Shown here: positions 24,420 through 38,720 of the stretch, piece after piece
Layout: each line of letters starts with the position of its first letter
Position numbering within the stretch: position 1 is the stretch's first letter
Assembly: GCA_009823395.1 (NCBI GenBank)
Contig: CM020502.1
Coordinates: forward strand, 18,694,444-18,758,443
Direction of reading: 5' to 3'
DNA: 64,000 nucleotides
From: Thamnaconus septentrionalis
Lineage: Eukaryota > Chordata > Actinopteri > Tetraodontiformes > Monacanthidae
Notes under the pieces: model-generated
Databases searched by the model: none
Seen by the model: the letters and a program-made list of their open reading frames with translations, nothing else
Told to the model about the DNA's origin: nothing
Translations under genes and position numbers: made by a program

Positions 24420-26112
<1,693 letters not shown>

Positions 26113-26325
26113 TAATTGGAGACACCTCCCTGATTATTTCAGCAATTACCGCCGCTGCGTAACAGAAGTCTGGCTCGTGCGAGGAACAGTTGTGGTTTCG
26201 AGGGCCCTGCTGCAGGTGCGCAGCGAGTTACGCACCGGCACGTGTTTGCATTCGGAGCAGCCCGCCTCGCGCACATCCGTCGTGGCGCGAGGCTGCCTGG
26301 AGATAAAGTTTGGAGCAACACGTTG

Positions 26326-26329
<4 letters not shown>

Positions 26330-26378
<49 letters not shown>

Positions 26379-26393
26379 TTTGTGTGTGTGTGT
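26330..26393. repeat. (GA)n(GT)n microsatellite
   Basis: About 23 GA units are followed by a short GT run, about 290 bp into the kcnk9 intron. Confidence 0.95.
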
Positions 26394-26794
26394 TTGGGGG
26401 GTGGGGGTGGGGTGGGTCGCTCTGTAGGGACTTCTTGAGATTTATGCTGAAATGACGGCAGCGGCTGGTACGAGAGTGGTGGAACACACGCTCGCGCTCA
26501 CTCACACACGCACGCGCTCTGGCGCAGCCGTATTAAAGCGAGTAGACTAGGCAGTCGCGAGGCGAGTCGAGGCGGTGTGGTGGTGCTGAAAGAACAGCTC
26601 CTCTGAGTTTTCAGCCGCAGGGAGGCCGAGAGTTCAGCCAGTGAGTGGCGCGTCAACGCATCCCGGTTCTTTTTCACACACTTTAAAAGCCTCGTGCTGT
26701 ACAAGTTCAGGAATCTATTATGTTTTTCATCCAGATCTGACGGACTAATGATAATAATGATACAAGAACAAACAACTGATCTCCATAAAGGGAC

Positions 26795-27035
26795 CTTTCT
26801 GTGTGGAGTGTGCATGTTCTCCCTGTGTCTGCGTGGCTTCTCTCCAGCTTCTCCAGCTTCCTCCCACAGTCCAAAAACATGCATGTGAGGTGAATTTGAA
26901 ACTCTAAATTCTCCGTAGGTGTGTATGTGAGTGGTTGTTTTTCTCTATGTGGCCCTGCGATGAACTGGTGACTTAGTGAGCCCGTGACTCTGAGCTCAGG
27001 AAGAGGCGGGTATTGAAAATGGAAGGATGGATGGA
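26795..27035 (+). repeat. Teleost dispersed repeat (copy with GGATGGAT tail)
   Basis: TGTGTGGAGTGTGCATGTTC, TGTCTGCGTGGCTTCTCTCC, CCTCCCACAGTCCAAAAACA, AACTCTAAATTCTCCGTAGG and TGGCCCTGCGATGAACTGGT are followed by GGAAGGATGGATGGAT. It is the same family as 1378-1695 but lacks the tRNA-like head. Confidence 0.8.
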
Positions 27036-30000
27036 TCTCCAGAGAGCAGTTTTGGTTTCCCACACAAAGTGCAATCCCTAGTTGCACCTTTTACGCGTTT
27101 GCCGGGGAGACGCAAACAAGGCTTGCGCGAGGCGTTCTCAGAATAGACGGAACAAACACTTTGCCTGTTTGCCTTGTCACCAACGTGGGAGAGGCATCTG
27201 CGAGGTAGCGTGACCTCCACGACGCCCCGGCGGACCCGCGTCCAGGACCGCGTGGCTGTTTTAGCAGCAAGCAAAATAGAAGTGATACAAATATAGAGTT
27301 TTCTTATTTTGAAGGGATTTGCCGACAGGCTTGAGACACACAAACACACACATACACAAAAACACACTGTTGCTGGAAAACACGAGCAAAATGATCTCTG
27401 TACTACATCTCAGACACGTCGGAATAACATTCTGACACACCGTCACACAGCCGGCCAGCGCTCTCACTCTGCTCCAGACCCCGTGAGAGACACAAACACA
27501 CACAGACACACAGACACACATACACACACATGCGAGTAAGAACCGTGATCATCAAATACAGTTATTCAGCATGATTTCCCCTCTCTGCTAGGAGAAATAG
27601 ACGTGAGGCTCCAGTCTGACGCCACTCGTGATGAGGCTTTTGCGTCATAAGGGCTTATTCCTCGCTCAGGGGAAGGGGGGGCCTATCCTTCACGCTTTTC
27701 ACGCGTCACGCTCAAAGTGCATTCTTTGTGCATTTCAAATCACAAGTTGTCGACGGGGAGGGGGAACAAACAAAACATCGCTCCGTTTATTTTCCTGCGC
27801 GTACCGGGCGAGGGAGGAGGAGGAGGAGGAGGGTAGGGGGAGGGTTGGGCGGAGGAGGGGCGGGTTGAGTCGGGTGGTGATGGGGGCTGGGTGCTAATGC
27901 ACAAGGGCCCCCGTCCGCCCAGCAGTTTGCCAGACAACACTTAAAACAGCAGCGAGTGGAGCTGTGGAGCCGCTGTCGTTTCCAGGCTACGGTGGCGAGA
28001 GTCATTGTAATATTCATGTCGTGTGAAGTGGTTACATTCGACGCAGCGGGCTGCGAGGGTACCGGAGGAGGTTGGGGTGGAGGGGTGGTAAGCGGGAGTC
28101 GGGGGTGGGGTCCGCATAAACACGAGAAGAGTTTCGGCTGACCTCCCGGTTCTAAACTTCTGCAACGCGCGCAGAAAAGAAGAAAGAGCTTCATGAGCGA
28201 AGTCAAAGAATAACCCGCCTGCGGTTGAACAAGTAACGTTTGCATCGCAGTGAAATCACAAGCAAAACAAAAACGCCCCCCCCCTGCTGTGAAGCTGATG
28301 ACACTCCGAGTCTGAGAATCGATAAAACTCCGAGCCAAAGTCAACATTTGGCTTTTATAGAGAAAATAAACTCAAATTTTGATTTCATTAACTTTATGTT
28401 ATTATTTTTTTATGGGCTCCATTGTAATAACTTGTAGGAAAAAAATCCAACAATAATGGCAAAATCTTCACAGACACCAAAAGCATGGCGGAGCACTGTA
28501 ATCCATTATCTCATCATGCAAAGTTACAAACGACATCTTCCGTCTACAAAGGGCTCCATTTCTGTCCGGGTAGGAAAATGTGTTTTCATAGCACGCTGTA
28601 TATCAATTCCAAACAGAACTTTTCCAAATGTGTCCGATTTCTTTTCTTGTATCCATCTGACAAAGAGCCCATAGAAAGCTTTCCTAAAACAGCGAAGCAA
28701 ATCAAAGCTAGATAAAGAACCACCAATTCTATTTTTTTTTTACTGCTCGCCACTTGTTAGCAGCTCAAAGCCACCTGCCTGTCTTCACCACCCAGAGAGG
28801 ATCAATGGTCTTTGGTGCACTGCCGTGTTTGTACCGACCTCTTTGCTAAAGTCAGTCAGGAATTAAACAAAACTGGATAAAATGTTGTTTTCGTGTGACA
28901 GAAACACGGCTCATTCATTGTTTGTCTGTTGGGGTGTGAAAATGCCACCTAGCTCATTTTGATGTCCTCTTCAGGGCGGTTTGCAGTTGTTACCTCCAGG
29001 TTTTTAGCCCCAGCTGATTAGAAGTTGACAGGTTTATCGTTCCTAAGAGCACCTAAAAATGATTTAGATTGGAGTTTGACAAGACGGACGTGCCAGATTT
29101 GAGAAAAGAAACCTCTGCTGTGTGAGTACGTGTAGCTTGAAAGCCTCCTCAAAATGCCACTTTTTCCTTCTTTAAGCGCCTTAAATGTGCAGTCTTGGCT
29201 TGTCTGAGGGCCATGTACCCATCTCAGAAAACAAATGATGGAAGAGTATCTAAATGAATGGGCAGTTCAATGGAAAAGCACATGGTGATGGTATATCTTT
29301 GTCCGTTATAGCCTGATGAAATTGTGTGACTTTCCACTGGTCAAACACAACTACAGTGCTGGTCTTTATGGCTTCACCTCATGATCTCGGTGTGTCTGCG
29401 CAGCCTCAGAGTGGCTCTGAGTTTCAGTTCAACTCCAGGACATTTTCTCACCTGGGAAAAAAAAAGAGAGGAGCTGAGAAAGGATGAAACATCATCTTGT
29501 ATTTTCTAAGGAATGACGCGTTCGGCAATCTCAGCTGTGTCTCCGTAAGACTTTGGAACAAGTGGTGTTTTTGGTCGACGTCTCAGACCGTGAAGTTCAA
29601 ACAATCACAGACAAAAAGTGTCTCAACGTCATTTTTTTCCCCTCGCGCTTGTGATTTGCTCCGCCTCTCCATGCCTTCTTCTAAGGGGAGTCCAATTTTA
29701 TCTGGCAAATCCAAAGCTGGTTAAGTCTAAAGCTAAGAATTATTTTCAGGTGCAGTGACCGGGCCACCCGTGCCTTCAGGTGGTTGAGCTCTGATTTGAT
29801 GAGTTCTCCCAACAACGGCGGGGTGAGCCGTTCTGAAAGACGCCGTCGGTGCCAGCGGTGGTGACATTCATCACCCTGTACCCTCACGTCTTCGTGCCGC
29901 TGAGAATTTCTCCAGTAGAAATAATGAAACCAGATTTATCCTCCCGCCGTGTGTCGACGGGTTTTACAATCATTACTGTCGAGCAGAAAAACCAACACCG

Positions 30001-30469
30001 CTTTGTTCAACAAAAAGAAGAAATCAGAAAAAAAGAATGAAACTCTGCGGCCGAGATAAGGAAACAATTCAAACCGTGTCAACCATGAGCTGTTTGTGGA
30101 AGCTAATTAAATTTAGTGTCATGGCCGGGGACGGGTAAAAAAAATAAAATAAAATAAAAAAATGGTGCAAAGATGTCTTTTTAAGATATGCATCGCCACA
30201 CATCCGGATGTGTATGTTTACAGCGAGACGGATCACAGGGAGGAGCTGACAGGCCAGGAGGAAAGACACAAGCGTGCAGGGAGAGAGGTCACCGAAAATT
30301 ACCGGCACTGTCTCTTTTGACTTTGAGGACTGTTAGAAAAACAGGCCGTTGATTGGATGGACAATCAAGCGGCAAATGAAAAGGAAAAAAGAAGTTGATG
30401 AGCGGGAGGAGCAAAAACAAATGGAAGATGGTTCGGCGCGGAGGCTCCGCTTCCCGTTTTTAACAATCA

Positions 30470-30610
30470 TTGTTTGGCGATGATTAAAAATCCGGACGCG
30501 CTGCGTACATTAATCCGGCGGAACGAGGCACGTCACGCAAAAAGTGTAATTACTGATTAATTAACAGCGATTTTCCACGAACAATTCCTGTGAACCGCAG
30601 AGGGTCAGAG
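30470..30610. promoter_or_regulatory. Candidate conserved non-coding block in kcnk9 intron
   Basis: Clustered motifs are seen: GATGATTAAAAATCC, GTACATTAATCCGG, CACGTCACGC, GTGTAATTACTGATTAATTAA and GAACAATTCCTGTG (a SOX-type core). It is non-repetitive. The enhancer role is a guess from motif density. Confidence 0.25.
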
Positions 30611-30810
30611 CCTCACGTGTGAATTTGACACAGACGTGTTTGGGGGAGGAACAGAACGCAAAATCAATTTCCCTTCTGACTACACTGCCGAGTTTATAGT
30701 GAAGCGCCGGGCAGATTGTTCCAGATTCTCTCATTCACATCCATTCATTTAATCAGATGTCATTCAATTAAAACTGAGAATAAACAGTTGGGAAAAATAT
30801 CAAGAACACG

Positions 30811-30832
30811 CACACACACACACACACACACA
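30811..30832. repeat. (CA)n short microsatellite
   Basis: About eleven CA units. Confidence 0.9.
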
Positions 30833-30871
30833 TGAATGGACTTCCACAGTGGACGAAAGTTTCAAAATGAG

Positions 30872-31162
30872 ATATTCTGTCTCCTCCTCCGTCCAAACAC
30901 AACCCGCCATTTTCACTTAAAGTGAACTGTTCACGTGACCCCGTAAGTCGTGTCCGCTGACGTGTGAATGCAAAAAAAGTGTTTCCGTGGCACTTTTGCC
31001 ATATACCTCTATATTGATACGTCTGAAAAGGCACCTCATGAGATCATTAAAACCTTTCAAGCGATATTTGAGAGGTTTTTCCGAAGTTTAGGAGTTTCAA
31101 TTACCAGTTTTTATAGAGGTATTTAGGTTTTCCGCATTTCTAGGGGTAATGGAAACGCAGCT
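30872..31162 (+). mobile_element. Truncated copy of non-autonomous DNA element (family A)
   Basis: It shares CTCCTCCGTCCAAACACAAC, CGCCATTTTCACTTAAAGTG, TTCACGTGACCCCGTAAGTC, GCGATATTTGAGAGG and the right end GGGGTAATGGAAACGCAGCT with 16229-16736. The left terminus is missing. Confidence 0.7.
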
Positions 31163-32280
31163 ATTGTTGTGTCTGTCTGGATGGGCGAGTGTAATCCCAA
31201 TGTGCTGATAGTATGAAATAGTATTTTGAGACGTGGGTGTACTTGGTGATCACCATGGTGAAAGTTTTGCATTTGCAGCACGGAGGAGACCGAGTTCGAC
31301 CTGCACTTCAGGGGAACCTCTGTTGTTAATCCGCGCACACACGCTTGTCATCATTGCAATCACACCTCCGTGAACAGACGTGGAAGTGGAGCCGCGGCGG
31401 CCGAGCCTCCGCTAGCGGGATGGCGGACGCCACCTGTCCCCTGAAAAAGTGACCCCGCCGTGGTTTTCGCTCCACCGCTGTTTATTGCCGCACTTTCGAA
31501 AGGTGACAGTTTGGTGATGGCAGCATGTGACGCTCTCCAGTCGCCTCGGATGGAGAGGGGGAAAAAAAGCGCCTGCGGTGTGTTGCGGTGGCAAATATGC
31601 CTAGCTGTGTCGGTAGCGGAGCACTCGCGTTGCCCGGAGACAAGAAACAGCTTAAAAGGTGAAAGTCATCTCGGCTAAACGCCTGGAAACATCAACATGT
31701 GACTGGACGGCGCGGATAGGCATTTCACGGCACGGCTAAATGCTCCATTTTTAAACCTTGGGGCTAATAATAGTTTTGGAAAGTCACTGAAATTGTTCCT
31801 AGTGAACTATTTCTGTAATATGGTGTCTTTTTTTCCCCAGTCTTCCTGAGCTGGTCTTAAACTTATTTTCAGCCTGGATGCTTCTGCCTCCGACCTCACC
31901 TGCCATATTAAAATAATGTGTAACTTCAATATGCACGCTGCTTTCTGCGGACGTGTAATTCAGTGCATTTTTCTAAAATCCCATTTCAAAAAGAAGGGCT
32001 GCTCTGCATTGTAACGTCCCTTAACTCCATTCATTCCATTGACTGGAGTTATGAACTTCAATCTGTTGTATCTTATCTTGCAGTCCTGCCAGCTTGCCTG
32101 ACCTGCCTGGTTTTTGTTTAGTTTTTTTTCTCTGTGGGTCTCTGTGTGTGAATGTGTGTGTTTATTTGGCATTTGACTCACAAACTGTGAGCCAATCCTA
32201 AGGCCAAATGTTGCCAGATGACAGGAAAAAAGAGTTGACCATAGTTTTTTTGGTCTTTCAACACAGATCCCATGTGTTGA

Positions 32281-32598
<318 letters not shown>

Positions 32599-33610
32599 TA
32601 GTGTATGTGTCCTGTATATGACTGAAATCTCACAGTGTGATCATTGGTCGTAGTTAGCTGAATTTCCATTTGCGTGTACCTTGTGTAATTTGCAGACTTC
32701 ATGTCGCACCCAGGTGTGCTACAATTATTTGCTGTGAACCCAGATAGATAGCATCGCAAAGTGTGTACCTGACCTTTTGTCGCTCACGCTCAGTGTCCCC
32801 CAACAGGCGCCATTGACTAAAGTGTAGCCAAAACATAATTGAGCCATCAACCAGGCTGCAGTTTGCAGGTGCAAGCAGCCCAGAATCAACATCCACAATG
32901 TATTCCAGCAAAGTGCTATTATTCCACCTGCTCAAAAAACCATTCACCAAACACCAGACTGGCCCCGGCTCATTTTCTCAGTGCTCCCGATGAGCTCTGG
33001 ACAAACTGGATCAGTTTGTTTCCTTTAATCCCTACCAAGAAAAAAAAAAGGTTCTGATTTAAGGCTCCTTTAGATGGACCAATGGCCAATCTCCTGCATA
33101 TTTGAAAACAAATATCTTGGAGTTTAATCAAAGTGAGGGAACTTTTGAGGTCATGCTAAAAGACAGATGAAAAAAATAACCCACAATTACCGCTTCATGA
33201 AGAATGATTTCGCACCTAACAATTGGAAAATGAAAAGACAGTGTTCTGATTGTTAAAATGAATTGCTGTTTTTGCAGAGTGCCGCTGTGGTATTTAAATC
33301 TTTGAAAGTGTGTCACTTCTGATTGGAAAAAAAGCAGCAGGGAAAAGGTGAAGGTCAACAGACTGTGTGAGATCAGTCTGACAGCAGTGTGAGTGAAAAA
33401 GAAGCACGAGAAGGAGACATTCACAGGAAGTCAAACTGAAGTGCGTTCACATAATGAAGACCTAAAAGTGCAACACAGTCATTATTAAACTGTCTCTGTT
33501 GTCCAATCAGAACGCTTAGGAACGGGCTGGAAAATGCCAACTTTGCTTATACCACAATAGATCATAGCACCGACTAAGCAATTAGTTTGTAGTTCTGAGT
33601 CTTAATGAAT

Positions 33611-33636
33611 ACACACACACACACACACACACACAC
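33611..33636. repeat. (AC)n short microsatellite
   Basis: Thirteen AC units. Confidence 0.9.
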
Positions 33637-34229
33637 GAGCAAACGGCGATTCATCCGTGACGAGGCAACGGCAAACTTTCACAACCTTCTTGCCGAACTC
33701 TGATCTAAAGAGCACAGAGCAACTTTCTAAAAGGTGCCCTTAAAAACCACAGAAGAAGAAATACAGGATGTGAGTGCGAGGCCTCGCTGCTGCTAATGAG
33801 GTTAGCGCACACGCCGCAGCATCGGCCGTTGAATGAGATCTGAATGGTATGAAAGGCTTTTCTCAGTGGAGCGACCACACAGAACCTCAATCGTTCATTG
33901 GTCTCTTTCACTGAAGCCCGTGGCCCATTTAAGTTTGCTTAAATGTTTGGCCAATCACAATCCCCGCTCAACCCGTTGTAGCAGTCGTTAATTAATATGT
34001 CGTGACTGCGGCCTTAATTCCGACTGGTTCTGGCAGGAGTTTAGTTGAGCGCTGACTCTCACTGGGGCTCGCTACCCGGCGATGAAGCGCGTCCTGTGCT
34101 GGCGCTGGAAAAAAGTGCTGCTAGGAAGCATTCCAGCTCTTTTTAACCGGCTCAGCCGCAGAGAAAAAATGGCAACAATCTGGTCGATTTTTACAAGGGA
34201 TAGACGGAGTCATCACGGTTACCCCCTTG

Positions 34230-35175
34230 TTCTCTCATAAATGAAGATTGATTGATTACTTTTTATTGTCAGAATTCCTCCTGAAATGTGTCTTGCATCC
34301 GAGACACCTGTTTCTTATACTTACAAGAAATCCCCACAAAGCAAATCGCCACAAAAATACGACATATACAACAAAAACATAACTCAAACATCAGACAGAG
34401 TATAACGTCAGACATGTAATGTGTTATAGAAAAAGCAAAACATCATAGTGGCTGTGGTGCCTCCAAGTCCCTGTACTAACACCTATTTAACATTTTAATA
34501 GACTGAGGTATGAAAGGGATCCTCAGTCTGTTTAATCTAACTTTGGCTACTCTATATCTCCTGTTGGATGGCAGTAACTGATACTCCTCAAATAGAATGT
34601 GTGTCGGGCCGGGCAAAATCTTGCCTGCCAGGGACAACATTATTTTAGAATGCAGCTTTAAAGATTGGCTAAAGTGTTTGACTTACTGTCTTTGAGCAGA
34701 TACTTATCAGTCTCACCAGTTGAGATTATGAGGTTGGATTCTGTCAGGTGAGGAAAGCAGCATTAGCATGCAACTGTAAACCTATTCCTAACCCATACCT
34801 TATTTTTAATTTTTTTTAGATTAGAATATAATTGAATGCCTTTATTTATCCCACATTGGGGAATTTAAACAATATAGTGCAAAGAAAAGAAAAGAATTAT
34901 GAAGAAATAAAATAAAAGATTTATAGAGCAAGAAAGGAAAATCAAGATATTCACATTTTATGCACATTTGGATTATTTACACGTCTACATGACATAGACA
35001 CATAGTTAAGTGTTTTATTGCACCGTTATGAAATGTAAGTGGTAAAAAAAGTTTTATTTTTATTTTGGATACATTTTTTTCAGTTGAGGGGCCTCAGATC
35101 TCAGCAGGCCTGTGGGACGGTGGGTCAGACACTGTCTACCAGGGGAGTGTTTCTTGTAAAATACGATCTATCATC
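34230..35175. repeat. Probable decayed retroelement 3' sequences
   Basis: The phrases GATTGATTACTTTTTATTGTC near 34245 and AATGCCTTTATTTATCCCAC near 34836 resemble the tails of fish LINE-type repeats read in either direction. The rest is AT-rich with no reading frame. The class cannot be assigned. Confidence 0.35.
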
Positions 35176-38100
35176 TCCTCCGACGCACCCGCCAGGCAGC
35201 ATTTCCCAATAAAGTAACTCTCGCCGCCGGTGTTGACGGACCGAAGATCTTATCCAAATGTTGCTTTGCCTCTAAATTTGCGAGCTAGCGCGTTATTAAT
35301 CTCACAACCACTGAGTCAAGTGCCGCTGTGCTCCACGTGTGTGACGCCTGCCATCTTCTCGGATGAAATAATCACTTTCACTCTGATGGAAGCGCTGTGT
35401 AAGGGTGAGTCAGATTTGGCATCTGCGCCGGACCCGTTTTTGCCAGTCAGAGTTTCCATTATGCTGCGGCAGCTGCGGCTTGTGGCGAAGTGAAGTGTGA
35501 TGTTCTGCAGGACTTCTCGAATCGCACTCACGCAGTTTTCACGTCTAACGCTTCCTGTTTGGTAGAATCTTTCCGGTTTCTCAATTTATTTTTGTATCTT
35601 ACGTTTCCTGCAGTATTGGGCTTATTCAACATATACTTTTTGTACAGAACTTGTTGTTTTGTGACATTTAAGCCGGGCTGGTTGCATGTTTATGTTGACT
35701 TTGCAATCATTGGCCCTTCTCCTGGTTCTGGCATGTCTGTAAACAACAGTTGCCAAAAACAGACACGATGCATCTATCAGGATTACAATGATGATGACGA
35801 GATAATAGGATAGAAAAAGCAATCGCCACATATTGTCACTTGCAGGATTTTGTCTTGTTTCTTGACTTGACGATGTTGACAACCTCAAATAGGCTCATTT
35901 GCTCAGTGGACGTTTAGTGAGCACTATGCTGGTGCCTGCGCCGGGTTTTTTTTTGGTGTACGTACACTGCAAAGCTGCAACATCTTCCTCTGGTTTCTTC
36001 GATTATTTCAACTGTTTTCTGTATGTTTTGTCGTTCCTCTGCAGTTTCTCCAGCTCTCAAACAAATGCTTGTCTCATCTTTTCTGTTTTTGCTGGGGGGT
36101 TGTGTACTGTACGTGCCTGTTGTGTTTTATTTCTCCCATGACTCCCATGTTTCTTATATCTCAGATTCCTGGACTTCTATTATATATATATAGTATATCC
36201 TGATTTTTTTTTTCTTGTTGTTGCTGCAGAGCCAGGGTGCCAGTGTTCAGGTCGTAAAATGTCTTGTCTGAAATGGAACAGCAATTGAAGGGGACTAAGT
36301 CAAACGTGAAATATGCTGTCTGGGCATTAGGGGTATTTTCTGATATGTTGTGGAAAACATAAATGAGTGACATAAGATCTTTATCACAGGAGATATGTTG
36401 AGAAAAAATGCCTACGTCTACATGATAGCAGTTTTCAACCTTCTGTTCATCTGCTTCATAAAAAACAATTCTCTGCATACAACACAAACACAACTATTTC
36501 AACAAGAACTGATGATGAAGCTGTGAATGAGGCAGACAATTAATAGATGTGTGTGTGTGTGTGCGTATTTGTTGCCTCTCAATATATGTCTTCAAAATTT
36601 AATTAGCCATTTTTACCCTCAGTTTTCAGTATTTAATTAAGTGTGAGCTGACCAGTTAAATGTATGGATGTCTGTATTTTGTATTTATCCGTCTATTTAT
36701 TTATATAGCTAGTTAAAAGAGCTGGGCAGAAGACAGTGCATATTAATAGACTTTGAAAATGTAAATATGCCAGCTTTGGTCCCTGTGGCATTAATGAGGA
36801 GTACAATTCACTAGGGAAAAGTTACAGATATTACTGCACATACAAGACATTATTAGTAATAAAAAAAAAAAAAAGACTTTGTCTTTCACTATAACATAGT
36901 GGGACCCGAGCAGGAAGCGACTCGCATCCAAAGTTTCCGGGGCTGCTGAAATGTATCCAGGGTTGATTTGCATAGACGTCTCCGCTCGGCGCCCTGCTCA
37001 GCTGTCAGCCCGTTTGGTTGATGACGCGCACTGTTGACAGGGAATGTTGGATGGAGTCATAAAGTTGTGAAGGGTGCCTGCCGTGATTGCTGTGTGCTTA
37101 AGCTTCGCTGGCCTGAGGGGGAGTTGCTCTGTCGGGGAAAATAAAAAACATACAGATTTGCGCGTATCGCCCCACCCCCTTCCGGCAATCTGCGTCTTCA
37201 CGAGGACTAAACGGAGAGCCAGGTTGCGCTGCCGTCACCACAGATGAGGGCAATTTGCCCTCCGTCACTTTGCTCGTCAGGCAACAGAGGAGCGTCAGAG
37301 TAGCGCGAGGTGTGACGCCTGTTGTCCTCAATTGAACATCAGGGAGCGCCAAATGAAGGTTCGTACCCGTCCGAATCTCACAGATGACGCGCCGGCCTGC
37401 TCCACCCTTGGGACCCCCATTACTTACCATGGATTACCATGGATTATGTAAATCTCCAATACATCAAGGAAGGGAGGATTCCATGACTTAGTTTCTTGAG
37501 CGGCGCTCAATAAAACCCGAGCACACTTTAAATCCCGCTGATTTGCTCATTCATAATGCATGGCGGCCGATTTTCGTAACGAGGTGTTTGTGGAACGATT
37601 ACTAGCTAATGTCACGCATCGCGGCGTCCACGTAATGGCAGGATGAGATCTTCCATACGAGGTGAATACGGGTTCCTTGGCGTTTCCGCCGGCGCCGTCC
37701 AAGCGCAACGAAAACTCTGCAAGTAGCGTGAGGGACCGTGTTCTGCCGCAGTGCGACATCGAATTATCTCTTGGGCTGATTAGCTTCAGGCATCCATCCA
37801 CCAGCATATGGTCATTTCTACTGGGATTAGCCGGACAAAATATGTATTCATTAATTAATTTATTTTTGTGTCACGTCGCCAGTGCAGGTTGCTTAAAAAT
37901 CTGTCCCTGCGATGCGAGGCTAAATATGAGCACTTCCTGGCTTCAAACACAGAAGTCTGGATAAACTTCAGGGACCCAAGGTTACGTTTACTCGAGGAGT
38001 GGGTTCGCAATAGCGTCTGCGATGGTTGTAGCTTAATCGTGGTGGGATGGTGTTTTGCAGTGGAAGACTCCTGATTGGCTTAGGCAAGAGTTTAAACACC

Positions 38101-38499
38101 GCAGTGGAACACAGCTTGCAAGTGTTGCCCCTCATACAAGCATCTTTGCTGTAATACCAACTGGCTTAACTTTTTCTGTGTTTTTTTTTCCTAGCTGAAT
38201 ACACCGCTTTTAATGTGGATCATGTGGCTTTGCCCACTGCCACATCCACATTGAAATACTTAACAAAACAATGATCCAAGATCAAATTGTGGGAGGCTGT
38301 TCTTCTCTCCATCTTCAATTCCAGCTGATGACGACTAAACAACAGAACACGTGGTTCTCAGTATTCAAAATCTATGTACCCTAGGGTTCTACTTTGAATA
38401 CCCTGCAGCTCAGACTATTAACAACCTTCCTGCTGATGCTTCTGTATAATTTTGCCACGTGAAAAGATTCCAGAGAAACCGCGCCATGCCGAAAGTGTT

Positions 38500-38720
38500 G
38501 CTAATATATGATAAAATTCTGCGTTTTTCCCTGATTAGGCCAAATCCCCCGCAGTGCAACGCTCAAAGCTGCGGATGATCATTACGCGGTGACTAAATTC
38601 ATTATTTGATGTGCTGCATGTTGTCTTTTCTCCAAATTAATTTCAAATGTTCCAGCCTAATTGCCCAGAGCGCCTGATGAGTGTGACCTGCGCGACTGCG
38701 CCGCTGCATTCACATGGCTC
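38500..38720. promoter_or_regulatory. Candidate conserved non-coding block in kcnk9 intron
   Basis: Dense motifs are seen: CTGATTAGGCC, GATCATTACGCGGTGAC, AATTCATTATTTGATG, CCAAATTAATTTCAAATG and GCCTAATTGCCC, in non-repetitive sequence of balanced composition. It reads like a developmental enhancer; this is unproven. Confidence 0.3.

Noticed and set aside
26574..26594. Second RE1-like site (GGTGCTGAA)
   Set aside because: Only one half-site matches. The partner half is absent at the allowed spacing. The same holds for a half-site near 21861.
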